Assembly: GCF_016584115.1 (NCBI RefSeq)
Contig: NZ_NRSK01000002.1
Location: 1 to 64,000 of the forward strand
Direction: 5' to 3'
DNA: 64,000 nucleotides
Source: Ectothiorhodospira mobilis
GTDB lineage: Bacteria; Pseudomonadota; Gammaproteobacteria; Ectothiorhodospirales; Ectothiorhodospiraceae
Part shown: one piece after another, positions 41,001 through 49,550 of the stretch
How positions within the stretch are numbered: the first letter of the stretch is position 1
How the letters are laid out: each line of letters opens with the position of its first letter
Notes under the pieces: generated by a model
Database searches by the model: none
What the model was told of the DNA's origin: nothing
The model's input: only the letters and a program-made list of their open reading frames with translations
Made by a program: the position numbers and the translations under genes

Positions 41001-42350
41001 ATGAACAACGAGACCCTCAAGAAACGCGATCTGGCCGTGGTCTGGCACCCCTGCACCCAGATGAAGGACCACGAACACCTGCCCATGACCCCCATCCGCC
41101 GCGGCGAGGGGGTGTGGCTGGAGGATTTCGACGGCCGGCGCTACATCGATGCCGTCAGCTCCTGGTGGGTGAACCTCTTCGGCCACGCCAACCCGTACAT
41201 CAACGAGGCCCTGCGGCGCCAGGCGGAACAGCTGGAACACGTGATCCTGGCCGGATTCACCCACGAGCCGGTGGTGGAGCTTTCCGAGCGCCTGGTGGCC
41301 CTGACGCCCCAGGGCCTGAGTCGGTGCTTCTATGCCGACAGCGGTTCCGCCGCCGTGGAGGTGGCCCTGAAGATGAGCTTCCACTACTGGCTCAACCAGG
41401 GCCGGGAGGAAAAGACGCGCTTCATCTGCCTGTCCAACAGCTATCACGGTGAGACCCTGGGGGCCCTGGCGGTGGGGGACGTGGCCCTGTACAAGTCCAC
41501 CTACCGGCCGCTGCTGATGGAGGCCATCACCGTACCGTCCCCGGACTGCTTCGAACGGGAACCCGGGGAGACCTGCGAGCAGGTGGCCCTGCGGCGCATC
41601 GCGGACATGGAGGCGGCCCTGGAGCGTCACGCCCACGAGACCTGTGCCGTCATCGTTGAACCCCTGGTGCAGTGCGCCGGGGGCATGCGCATGCATCATC
41701 CGGAATACCTGAAACGTCTGCGCCAGCTTTGCGACCGCTACCAAGTGCACCTCATCGCCGATGAGATCGCCGTGGGTTTTGGCCGTACCGGAACCATGTT
41801 CGCCTGTGAGCAGGCCGGCATCAGCCCGGACTTCATGTGCCTGTCCAAGGGGCTCACCGCGGGGTATCTGCCCCTGTCGGTGGTGCTCACCCACGAGCAG
41901 GTCTACAACGCCTTCTACGACGAGTACACCCGGCTCAGCGCCTTCCTGCATTCCCATTCCTATACGGCCAACCCGCTGGCCTGCACCGCGGCCCTGGCCA
42001 CTCTGGACCTGTTCGAGAAGGATGCGGTGCTGGAGCGCAACCGCCACCTGGCCCGGGTGATCCGGGAGACCCTGGCGCCCCTGGCGGATCATCCCCATGT
42101 GGGCGATGTGCGCCAGCACGGCATGATCGCCGCCGTGGAGATGGTGAAGGACAAGGACACCCGCGAGCCGTACCCCTGGCAGGAACGCCGCGGCCTGGCG
42201 GTGTATCGCCACGCCCTGGAACGGGGCGCATTGCTGCGGCCCCTGGGTAACGTGGCCTACATGATGCCTCCGTACATCATCACCGAGGAACAGATCCGTT
42301 TCCTCGGAGAGGTCCTGGCGGAGGGTATCGACAAGGCGGTGGCCGCCTAG
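41001..42350 (+). CDS. bioA: Adenosylmethionine-8-amino-7-oxononanoate aminotransferase
   Basis: PLP enzyme of biotin synthesis, converting KAPA to DAPA with SAM as amino donor. 449 residues. Seen: VWHPCTQMKDHEHLPM, SWWVNLFGHANPYIN, YADSGSAAVEVALKM, SYHGETLGALAVGD, IADEIAVGFGRTGTMFACEQ and the PLP lysine in LSKGLTAGYLPLSVV. ATG 41001 is the first plausible start after the terminator. No other bio genes are in the window. Confidence 0.97.
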   Translation: MNNETLKKRDLAVVWHPCTQMKDHEHLPMTPIRRGEGVWLEDFDGRRYIDAVSSWWVNLFGHANPYINEALRRQAEQLEHVILAGFTHEPVVELSERLVALTPQGLSRCFYADSGSAAVEVALKMSFHYWLNQGREEKTRFICLSNSYHGETLGALAVGDVALYKSTYRPLLMEAITVPSPDCFEREPGETCEQVALRRIADMEAALERHAHETCAVIVEPLVQCAGGMRMHHPEYLKRLRQLCDRYQVHLIADEIAVGFGRTGTMFACEQAGISPDFMCLSKGLTAGYLPLSVVLTHEQVYNAFYDEYTRLSAFLHSHSYTANPLACTAALATLDLFEKDAVLERNRHLARVIRETLAPLADHPHVGDVRQHGMIAAVEMVKDKDTREPYPWQERRGLAVYRHALERGALLRPLGNVAYMMPPYIITEEQIRFLGEVLAEGIDKAVAA

Positions 42351-42444
42351 AACGCATCGTCCCGGCGGCCGGGTTCCGTGTGCATATCGAGCGCGTGCCC
42401 CGGCCGTGTGCAGTGCCTGTGCGCCTGCGCCTCAGAGGCCCGGA

Positions 42445-43794
42445 TCAAGAGAGCCGGTCCCAAGGGGCCGGCGCTTCAAGCGCCGACTCCACCGACCGCA
42501 GGCAGGCGAGGGCGATCTTGCGAAACGCCCCCGAGAGCCGTGGCTCTTCGCTTAGCCGCCGCCAGTAGGCCGCGGCAGCCAGGCCCGTGGATTGCCAGAG
42601 TTCTTCGCCATCGCGGTACGAGCGAATCGGCGGCTGGTAGACCGGTTCCATAAGTTCTCCGCGAATCGGCGCAAAGGCCATTGGCAGCATGTCGTAGGCC
42701 GGCAGCAGCCGATAGCCCGAGCGGGTCGGGGCGAGACTGACGTTGCCGAGGTGACGGTCGTTGTTGGCGATCCACTCCCCGAACCGATCCAGCCAACGAA
42801 GGCGCCCGAGATCATCTCGTCTGAGCAGACCCTGCTCGGCGAGCGCTTCACCGCTTTGGCTCCACGATTCGAGGGCACCGACGAACTCCATGTCGATGGC
42901 CGTGAGGGAGAGACTCGGCAATCGCCCGTGCTCGCCCATCCGATCGAACCGCTCGATCTCCAGGTAGACGCGGCCGCCGAGGCTGTGAAGCGAGGTGCGC
43001 GGCGTCTCGATGCCGTGCTCACGCAGCAGCTCAAGGGCATGCCATTCGGAGACCAGCAGATCCCGCCAGCGCTGCGACTCCGCCGATTCCCCCATCGGGG
43101 AGAACTTCACGATAACGTGACCCTGATCCGTCAGGGCTGTGAACTTGGGCTGTTCCCCCCCCGCAGAGGAACCCGGCGCACCGGCCGCCATGATGCGCTG
43201 TGCAAGCTCCGGGTAGACGGCAGGTGAGTCCGGGACAATCTCGTGCTGGTGTCGTTGGACGGCCTCCAGTGCGCGTTCGCCCAGGATCAGATTACCGGGG
43301 AGGTCCTTGCCGTGGCGCAGCAGGTATCGGCCCACCTGGTCACTGCTCCAGCGTTCAGGATTGGCCGGAAAGCCCGTCTCCGGACGCAGCGCCTTGGCGA
43401 TCCGGCGGCCGAGGAAACCCTGGGGCCTCAGATCCTGAAGAAAATAGGGCAGGTCCTCGAAGGTCCCTACGGCGCTCTCGCCCCTGAGCCAGGGTGCGCT
43501 TGAGGACGATTCGACGTAAAACCCGCCCGGCGCCACCGGATGCAGCGTGGCGATGAGGGTCGGGGCGCCGTGCTGATTGATGGCAAACAATGGAAACTCG
43601 TCACCGGCGTCGAAGGCTGTTCGCCGGGCGGCGTAACGGGTCTTGCGGGCCTGTCCGGCCCGGACCACCGTGCGGCCCGCCCGCCGGATGAGCCGCGAGA
43701 CGGAGGGTTGGCTCAAACCCAGTCGGTCACCGATCTCGCTGGACGACATCCAGCCGCGGTGACTCAGTAAACCGGTGAGAGCTTTTGAGTCCAT
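42445..43794 (-). CDS. HipA-like kinase with N-terminal winged helix (HipH/YjjJ type)
   Basis: 449 residues. Helix-turn-helix at 1-45 (GWMSSSEIGDRLGLSQPSVSRLIRRAG), HipA N-terminal subdomain, then the kinase core with GGEQPKFTAL (P-loop-like), VIVKFSP, catalytic NNDRHLGNVSL and metal-binding AYDMLPM. This architecture matches E. coli YjjJ/HipH, where DNA-binding domain and toxin kinase are fused and no separate HipB is needed; none is present here. It lies about 360 bases from the dif site behind an AT-rich leader with tandem repeats, which hints at acquired DNA. All kinase motifs look intact. Confidence 0.88.
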   Translation of the reverse strand: MDSKALTGLLSHRGWMSSSEIGDRLGLSQPSVSRLIRRAGRTVVRAGQARKTRYAARRTAFDAGDEFPLFAINQHGAPTLIATLHPVAPGGFYVESSSSAPWLRGESAVGTFEDLPYFLQDLRPQGFLGRRIAKALRPETGFPANPERWSSDQVGRYLLRHGKDLPGNLILGERALEAVQRHQHEIVPDSPAVYPELAQRIMAAGAPGSSAGGEQPKFTALTDQGHVIVKFSPMGESAESQRWRDLLVSEWHALELLREHGIETPRTSLHSLGGRVYLEIERFDRMGEHGRLPSLSLTAIDMEFVGALESWSQSGEALAEQGLLRRDDLGRLRWLDRFGEWIANNDRHLGNVSLAPTRSGYRLLPAYDMLPMAFAPIRGELMEPVYQPPIRSYRDGEELWQSTGLAAAAYWRRLSEEPRLSGAFRKIALACLRSVESALEAPAPWDRLS

Positions 43795-43901
43795 CCGGGG
43801 TGCCCATGTATGGAACTATGAATAGATATTCGAATTGAATTCTACTCAATTAAATCTTAATTTCACAGTAACTTAGATCGATCCTGGCTTGTAAAAAAAC
43901 C

Positions 43902-43935
43902 AGATCTGAATAGATCTGAATAGATCTGAATAGAT
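43902..43935 (+). repeat. Tandem 10-base direct repeats upstream of the HipA-like gene
   Basis: AGATCTGAAT repeated three times in full (43902-43931) plus AGAT. The spacing is one DNA helical turn. It lies about 110 bases before the divergent HipA-like start; a related GAATAGATATTCGAATTG sits nearer the start (around 43820). It may be an operator array for the encoded helix-turn-helix. The 477-base gap 43795-44271 contains this, dif, and no supportable gene. Confidence 0.7.
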
Positions 43936-44158
43936 AAGAGGCCAGGCGACCCCGGTTTCCCGACGATGGCGCCCATCCAGCGCTGAAGCCAAAATCGCGT
44001 GACCGTTTCCCGTTGAGTGGAAGGCCTTGCACAAGGGACCGTTCGCGGACGGCGGGTATGCCGGGGACGGAGGGCCGTCACGAGGCATTCCCGCCTAGAT
44101 CGGTGCGCTGGAGCGGGAGCTGATTCGGGTTTCCGTTATGCGCGCACCCGTACCTTAA

Positions 44159-44186
44159 AGTTCGCATAATGTATATTATGTTAAAT
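44159..44186 (+). other. dif: dif site (XerC/XerD chromosome-dimer resolution site)
   Basis: 28 bases: left (XerC) arm AGTTCGCATAA, six-base centre TGTATA, right (XerD) arm TTATGTTAAAT. Against E. coli dif the right arm and centre are identical and the left arm matches at 9 of 11 bases (GGTGCGCATAA). It is in an AT-rich intergenic pocket. Only one such site exists per chromosome, at the replication terminus, so this window spans the terminus. The core dyad is CATAAT-GTAT-ATTATG (44165-44180). Confidence 0.92.
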
Positions 44187-44271
44187 TAAGGAGTGACCCT
44201 GAAAACCCCTTCCCCTCTCCGCAGCCCCCCACCCCGAACGTTTGTTGCCCCGGAACCCGCGAGGATGGGGA

Positions 44272-45048
44272 TCAGAGGGCCCGTGTATCCCGCCAGAGGC
44301 GGGTCTGGGCCTCATTGCCGATATCCCATTCCTCTTCGGAGAACTGGCGGTCGCCCGTATCCAGCAGGATCCAGCTGACGAAATCCGCCACGCGCTTGCT
44401 GGACTCCAGTTGCCCCTCGGCCTTCAGGCGGCGGAAACGCTCCACGCCGGGGAACCGGCTCGCGTCGGTGGCGCGGATTCGGGTCTGCATTGGGGTGTCC
44501 ACCACGCCCGGGCGCACGCTGCCCACATGCACCCCCCGGGGGGCCAGTTCCTCCCTCAGGCACAGGTAGAGCATGTGCAGCGCGGCCTTGGAACTGCAGT
44601 AGCCGCCCCAACCCACCAGGCAACGATGGGCCGCCCCCGAGGAGATGTGCAGGATGCGTCCGCCGTGCATCATATGCGGCAACAGGGCCTGGGTGAGGAA
44701 CAGCGGGCCTTCCACGTTGACGGCCTGCTGGTAACGCCAGTCCTCCGGGGAGACTTCAGCCAGCGGTCCCACCGGATCCAGCACCGCGGCATTGTGCACC
44801 ACGCCATAGAGCGGCCCCCGATCCTGCACGGCCTGTACCACGGCCTCCCGGCCCTCGGGTGTGGCCACATCCGCCGTCACCGCAAGGATGGATTCCGGGG
44901 CGCTCGCGCGCGTCTCCTCCAGGGCCTCCGGGCGGCGCCCGGCCACGATCACCCGCCCGCCCCGGCCGACGATATCCCAGGCCAGGGCCTGCCCCAGACC
45001 GCTGCCGCCGCCGGTGATGAGGGTCCACCCGGTCTTGTATGCTCGCAT
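44272..45048 (-). CDS. Short-chain dehydrogenase/reductase
   Basis: 258 residues, classical SDR. Cofactor loop TGGGSGLGQALA and RR in VAGRRPEAL suggesting NADP, NNA-like HNAAVL, catalytic Ser in ILHISSGAAH, YxxxK in YCSSKAALHML, then VRPGVVDTPMQ. The pattern resembles sepiapterin-reductase-like or YdfG-type SDRs. The substrate is unknown. It is the first gene right of dif, reading towards it, and is divergent from maeB. Confidence 0.87.
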   Translation of the reverse strand: MRAYKTGWTLITGGGSGLGQALAWDIVGRGGRVIVAGRRPEALEETRASAPESILAVTADVATPEGREAVVQAVQDRGPLYGVVHNAAVLDPVGPLAEVSPEDWRYQQAVNVEGPLFLTQALLPHMMHGGRILHISSGAAHRCLVGWGGYCSSKAALHMLYLCLREELAPRGVHVGSVRPGVVDTPMQTRIRATDASRFPGVERFRRLKAEGQLESSKRVADFVSWILLDTGDRQFSEEEWDIGNEAQTRLWRDTRAL

Positions 45049-45140
45049 GACGTCTTCTCCCGATGACCGCACGTGCGGAAATGACCGTAAACCCGGATAA
45101 TACACCGCCCCCCAATCCCCGTTCCAAGCCCTGATACCCC

Positions 45141-47459
45141 ATGGATAAAAGCTCCCTAGACCAAGCCGCCCTCGATTACCACCTCCAGCCCACCCCGGGA
45201 AAGATCTCGGTGGTCCCCACCAAGGGGCTCACCAACCAGCGGGACCTGGCGCTGGCCTATTCCCCCGGGGTGGCCGCCGCCTCGCGGCTCATCGCCCAGG
45301 ACCCCGCCCAGGCCGGCCGCCTCACGGCCCGGGCCAACCTGGTGGGGGTGATCACCAACGGCACGGCGGTGCTGGGACTGGGGGCGGTGGGCCCCCTGGC
45401 GGCCAAGCCGGTGATGGAGGGCAAGGCGGTCCTCTTCAAGAAATTCGCCAATATCGATGTCTTCGACATCGAACTCAACGAGCGCAACCCCGACCGCCTG
45501 GTGGACATGATCGCCGCCATGGAGCCCACCTTCGGCGGCATCAATCTGGAGGACATCAAGGCCCCGGAATGCTTCTACATCGAGCACCGGCTGCGGGAAC
45601 GCATGAACATCCCCGTGTTCCATGATGATCAGCACGGCACCGCCATCGTCGTGGCCGCGGCCGTGCTCAATGCCATGCATCTCAGCGGCAAGGACCTGAG
45701 CAACGTCAAGCTGGTCACCTCCGGGGCCGGGGCCGCCGCCCTCGCCTGCCTGGACCTGCTGGTGACCCTGGGTCTGCCCCTGGACAACATCTGGGTCACC
45801 GATATCCATGGCGTGTTGTACAAGGGCCGCCCCGAGGAGATGGACACCATCAAGCAGCGCTACGCCCAGGCCACGGAGGCGCGCACCCTGGGCGAGGTCA
45901 TCGACGGGGCGGATATCTTCCTGGGCCTCTCCGCCGGCGGCGTGCTCAAGCCGGATATGGTGGCGCGCATGGCCCCCAATCCCCTCATCATGGCCCTGGC
46001 CAATCCGGACCCGGAGATCTTCCCCGAGGAGGTGGCCCAGGTGCGCCAGGACGCCATGATGGCCACGGGCCGCTCGGACTATCCCAATCAGGTGAACAAC
46101 GTCCTGTGCTTCCCCTTCATCTTCCGGGGCGCCCTGGATGTGGGGGCCCGCACCATCACCGATACGATGAAGGTGGCCGCGGTCAAGGCCCTGGCGGAAC
46201 TGGCCCGGGCCGAGCCCTCGGAGGTGGTGGCCAAGGCCTACGGCGACGAGGGACTGCGTTTTGGCCCCGAATACCTGATCCCCAAGCCCTTCGATCCCCG
46301 CCTGATCGTCAAAATCGCCCCCATGGTGGCCAAGGCGGCCATGGACTCCGGGGTGGCCACCGCCCCCATCGAGCAACTCTGGACCTACCGGGATCACCTG
46401 AATAATTTCGTCTACCAGTCCGGTTTCGTCATGAAGCCGGTCTTCGCCGCCGCCAAGGCGGCGCCCCGGCGGGTGGTCTATCCCGAGGGGGAGGACGAGC
46501 GCGTCCTGCGGGCGGTGCAGACGGTGCTGGAGGAAGGCCTGGCCCAGCCCGTGGTGGTGGGCCGGCCGGAGGTGGTGCGCAGCCGCATCGAACGCATCGG
46601 GTTGCCTTTGGTGCCGGGGAAGGATTTCGAACTGATCAATCCCGATTCCGACCCCCGCTTCCGGGAGTACTGGAGCGAATACCACCGCATCATGGGCCGA
46701 CGGGGCGTCACCCCGGATCTGGCCAAGCAGCAGATCCGCAGCAACAACACCCTCATCGCCGCCCTGCTCCTGAAAAACGGCGAGGCCGACGCCATGATCT
46801 GCGGCATGGTGGGCCAGCATGCCTATCACCTGAAGCACATTGGCGACGTGATCGGCCTGGCCCCGGGGGTACGCCACTTCGCCACCATGAACCTGCTCAT
46901 GTTGCCGCGGCGCACCCTGTTCCTCTGCGACACCTACGTCAACGAGAACCCGGATGCCCAGACCATCGCCGAGATCACCCTCATGGCCGCCCAGGAGGTG
47001 CGCAACTTCGGCCTCACCCCCAGGGTGGCCCTGGTCTCCCACTCCAACTTCGGCAGTGTGGATTCGGAGGGGGCGCGCAAGATGAGCCACGCCCGGGACC
47101 TGCTGGAACACATGGCCCCGGATCTGGAGGTGGACGGGGAGATGCATGCCGACGCCGCCCTCAAGGAGGAGATCCGTCAGCGCCTCTTCCAGGACTGCCG
47201 CCTCAAGGGAGAGGCCAACCTGCTGGTGATGCCCAACATCGATGCGGCCAACATCGCCTTCAATCTGCTCAAGGCCGCCAGCGGCGAAGGGGTGAGCGTC
47301 GGCCCCATCCTGCTGGGGGCGGACCGTCCGGTGCACATCCTCACCGAGACGGCCTCGGTGCGCCGCCTGGTGAACATGACCGCCCTGGCGGTGGTGGACG
47401 CCAACCAGTACCGGGGCGGCGAAAGCCGCTACCCCATCCCTGCCCCGGGCGGGCGTTGA
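45141..47459 (+). CDS. maeB: NADP-dependent malic enzyme with phosphotransacetylase-like domain
   Basis: Oxidative decarboxylation of malate to pyruvate, giving NADPH. 772 residues (E. coli MaeB 759). Malic enzyme domain at 1-430 ([66 protein letters not shown]) and PTA-like domain at about 440-765 ([58 protein letters not shown]). The second domain is regulatory in known enzymes (acetyl-CoA inhibition) rather than catalytic. Confidence 0.97.
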   Translation: MDKSSLDQAALDYHLQPTPGKISVVPTKGLTNQRDLALAYSPGVAAASRLIAQDPAQAGRLTARANLVGVITNGTAVLGLGAVGPLAAKPVMEGKAVLFKKFANIDVFDIELNERNPDRLVDMIAAMEPTFGGINLEDIKAPECFYIEHRLRERMNIPVFHDDQHGTAIVVAAAVLNAMHLSGKDLSNVKLVTSGAGAAALACLDLLVTLGLPLDNIWVTDIHGVLYKGRPEEMDTIKQRYAQATEARTLGEVIDGADIFLGLSAGGVLKPDMVARMAPNPLIMALANPDPEIFPEEVAQVRQDAMMATGRSDYPNQVNNVLCFPFIFRGALDVGARTITDTMKVAAVKALAELARAEPSEVVAKAYGDEGLRFGPEYLIPKPFDPRLIVKIAPMVAKAAMDSGVATAPIEQLWTYRDHLNNFVYQSGFVMKPVFAAAKAAPRRVVYPEGEDERVLRAVQTVLEEGLAQPVVVGRPEVVRSRIERIGLPLVPGKDFELINPDSDPRFREYWSEYHRIMGRRGVTPDLAKQQIRSNNTLIAALLLKNGEADAMICGMVGQHAYHLKHIGDVIGLAPGVRHFATMNLLMLPRRTLFLCDTYVNENPDAQTIAEITLMAAQEVRNFGLTPRVALVSHSNFGSVDSEGARKMSHARDLLEHMAPDLEVDGEMHADAALKEEIRQRLFQDCRLKGEANLLVMPNIDAANIAFNLLKAASGEGVSVGPILLGADRPVHILTETASVRRLVNMTALAVVDANQYRGGESRYPIPAPGGR

Positions 47460-47481
47460 CACCACCCCGCCCTGCCCCGGT

Positions 47482-48180
47482 TCATTCCCCCGGGGAATCC
47501 GGGGCCCCGGCCGCCACCGGCGGCCGGGATCCCGCCTTGAGATGATGCACCTGCCGGGGGCGGCTGTTCTCCGGGAAGGGGTATTCCATGTAGCGGGCGG
47601 TGGCCCGGGCCACCTCCTGGCCATAGAAGCGCATCACCAGCTGCAGGGCCATGTCGATCCCGGCGGAGATCCCCGCCGAGGTGATCACCGAACCGGCATC
47701 CACCACGAACTCGTCCTCCACCACCATCACATCCGGGAAGTAGTCCCGCATCCACTCCAGGGAGCGCCAGTGGGTGGTGGCGCGCAGCCCCTCCAACAGC
47801 CCCGCCTGCCCCAGCAGCATGGAACCGGTGCATACCCCGGCCAGCAGGGACAGACCGTTGGACTGTGCCCGCAGCCATTCCATGAGACGGATATTGCTCA
47901 GTTCCCGGCGCGCCCCCCGCCCCCCCGGAACCACCAGGATGTCCAGCGCGGGACAATCCCTGAAGTCGTGATGGGGCACCACCATCATCCCGCCCGCTGT
48001 GGTGACGGGACGCTTGCGCTCGGCCACCAGGCGGATATCGAAGGGGGAATCCGTCTCCGTGCGGCGGGATTCGTCCAGGCGCGTGGTGGCGAAGACCTCG
48101 AAGGGGCCGGCGAAGTCCAGGACCTCCACCTGGTCGAAGATCAGAATGCCGACGCGGATACCTGCAGGCGCTTGGCTCAT
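47482..48180 (-). CDS. DJ-1/PfpI family protein (isocyanide hydratase / GATase1-like)
   Basis: 232 residues, one DJ-1/PfpI domain. Seen: RVGILIFDQVEVLDFAGPFEVFATT, DILVVPGGRGARREL, the nucleophile elbow GVCTGSMLLGQAGLL (Cys) and ATTHW. This subgroup includes isocyanide hydratase and the sensor half of GlxA-type AraC regulators, but there is no AraC helix-turn-helix here. The last 25 residues are a Pro/Ala-rich tail. It is divergent from the phasin gene. Confidence 0.88.
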   Translation of the reverse strand: MSQAPAGIRVGILIFDQVEVLDFAGPFEVFATTRLDESRRTETDSPFDIRLVAERKRPVTTAGGMMVVPHHDFRDCPALDILVVPGGRGARRELSNIRLMEWLRAQSNGLSLLAGVCTGSMLLGQAGLLEGLRATTHWRSLEWMRDYFPDVMVVEDEFVVDAGSVITSAGISAGIDMALQLVMRFYGQEVARATARYMEYPFPENSRPRQVHHLKAGSRPPVAAGAPDSPGE

Positions 48181-48322
48181 GGGGTTCCTCCAGGGCCGCG
48201 CTGCGGGCCCTGACCGGGGAAAAGTCCGTTGAATCTACACCATCAAGGGGCGCACGGCATCCTGCCCGCCAACGCCTTTCGGGGCAAGGCCCTTGAAATG
48301 ACCGTACCGACCCCCATCCTTG

Positions 48323-48366
48323 TTGTTGCAGTGCACAAAATACTGCGCTATGCTGCAATGCAACAA
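48323..48366 (+). promoter_or_regulatory. Large dyad operator overlapping the phasin promoter
   Basis: TTGTTGCAGTGCA (48323-48335) and TGCAATGCAACAA (48354-48366) are reverse complements at 12 of 13 positions, 18 bases apart. The TGCA-rich arms resemble PhaR operators known from other PHA-forming bacteria. A possible promoter lies within it: TTGCAG (48327-48332), 16 bases, TATGCT (48349-48354). PhaR-type repression, lifted when PHA granules form, is the likely mode. No phaR gene is in the window. Confidence 0.7.
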
Positions 48367-48412
48367 GGTCGGGATCTCCCCGGCCCCGCAACCCGATACG
48401 GGAGGACCTGTC

Positions 48413-48802
48413 ATGTACAACGAACTCTTCGACAAGACCCAGGAACAATTCAATGCCATGGCCGAACCGGTGCGCCGGTTCAACAACGTCACCCTGGACC
48501 ACATGGCCAAACTGGTGGACTATCAGATCAGCATGTTCCGTGGCTATTCCGAGGTGGCCATCGAACAGATGCGGGCCATGCAGACGGTGCACGACCCCAA
48601 GAGCCTGGAGGCCTATCTGAAGGCCCAGGGCGAGGCCGCCAAATCCCTGAGCGAGAAGCTGGCACGGGATACCAGTGAACTGGTGGAGCTGCACCGGGGA
48701 TATTCCCAGGAGGTGCAGAAGCTGGGCGAGGAAAGCCTGGCCACGGTGACCCGTCTGCACCCCGAACAGGACAAGTCCTCCGCCAGTCGCAAGAGCGCCT
48801 GA
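48413..48802 (+). CDS. Phasin family protein
   Basis: 129 residues, helical, granule-associated protein coating polyhydroxyalkanoate inclusions. Seen: FDKTQEQFNAMAEPVRRFNNVTLDHMAKLVDYQISMFRGYSEVAIEQMRAM (phasin_2-type amphipathic helix), then SLSEKLARDTSELVELHRGYSQEVQKLGEESLA. GGAGGA precedes ATG 48413. No PHA synthase gene is nearby, but the operator upstream and the acyl-CoA cluster downstream agree with PHA metabolism. Confidence 0.9.
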   Translation: MYNELFDKTQEQFNAMAEPVRRFNNVTLDHMAKLVDYQISMFRGYSEVAIEQMRAMQTVHDPKSLEAYLKAQGEAAKSLSEKLARDTSELVELHRGYSQEVQKLGEESLATVTRLHPEQDKSSASRKSA

Positions 48803-48825
48803 CGCGGCAGGATGCAGCATGACCT

Positions 48826-48868
48826 CCGGGCCCGTCCCCCTTCCTGGGAGGCGGGCCCGGTGTCTTTT
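48826..48868 (+). terminator. Terminator after the phasin gene
   Basis: CCGGGCCCG (48826-48834) pairs with CGGGCCCGG (48852-48860), with an inner CCC/GGG pairing in the loop, followed by TGTCTTTT. It sits between the convergent phasin and lipoprotein genes and may work in both directions. Confidence 0.8.
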
Positions 48869-48878
48869 GAGGGCGGGA

Positions 48879-49343
48879 TCAATAAGAGGCCGACGGTCCC
48901 TGACTGCGCCGCTGCAGATACAAAACGCCCCCCCGCCAGGTCATGAGCAGGGTGTCCCGATCCCGCAGATAGAGCATGCCCCCCTGCTCCGGAGGCAGGG
49001 TTTCGCCCTGGCAGGAGATGGCGATACGCTCCCGGAGGGCTCCCTGGTCCACCCGCGCCACGGCGGGCGCAGCACCGTCGGCGGGCATGGGCTCCAGGGT
49101 GTATTGCGGGCGCAGGCACTGCATGGATTCGAAATGGGCGATGTGCCGCGTATATACGGCGCGCTGGCCCACCAGGGCGTTGAGCCCGCCAGCGGCCTCC
49201 TCCCCTTCTTCAGCGGCGATGACCTGCGTCACCTCCCAGATCCCCAGATGGGGCAACGGTGCTTCGGGGCCGCAGCCGGCAAGGCCCGCCAGTAGGGCCA
49301 GACCCGCCAGGAACCTGCCGGATAGGAATTTGCTGAAGTTCAT
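48879..49343 (-). CDS. Predicted lipoprotein of unknown function
   Basis: 154 residues. It has an N-terminal signal peptide with a lipobox: FLAGLALLAGLAGC, acylation Cys at about residue 24. The mature part is polar with three further Cys, one in the MQCLRPQY segment and one in ISCQGETL; strand-rich ending MLYLRDRDTLLMTWRGGVLYLQRR. I recognise no family. It is probably membrane-tethered in the periplasm. ATG 49343 is chosen because it gives the signal peptide; 22 upstream in-frame residues are unlikely. The gap 49344-49550 shows no other gene. Confidence 0.8.
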   Translation of the reverse strand: MNFSKFLSGRFLAGLALLAGLAGCGPEAPLPHLGIWEVTQVIAAEEGEEAAGGLNALVGQRAVYTRHIAHFESMQCLRPQYTLEPMPADGAAPAVARVDQGALRERIAISCQGETLPPEQGGMLYLRDRDTLLMTWRGGVLYLQRRSQGPSASY

Positions 49344-49550
49344 GATGTCAACGGCTTGAGGAGCTGTTCTTCCGGTCAACTTTTTTAAACCGTCATCGTG
49401 GTGAGACATGGTTCATCCCCCGATCCGGCCAGAGCCTGGGCCACGCCCCGGAATGGCGGGATGGTACCCCCGCGGGAAAGAGAATTGAACCGCCCCCACC
49501 GCCGAGAGCTTATGGGTGGTGCAGGAGCGCGCACCGTTTCCCCATGGGTT

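Noticed and set aside
42351-42444. Possible small gene between bioA and the HipA-like gene
   Set aside because: The only plus-strand frames run antisense into the kinase gene and lack a ribosome-binding site.
43902-43935. Tandem repeats as a CRISPR array
   Set aside because: Repeats are 10 bases, directly abutting, without spacers, and no cas genes are present.
43850-44088. Three overlapping minus-strand frames of 60-72 residues in the AT-rich pocket
   Set aside because: They overlap one another in different frames and have no ribosome-binding sites or recognisable sequence.
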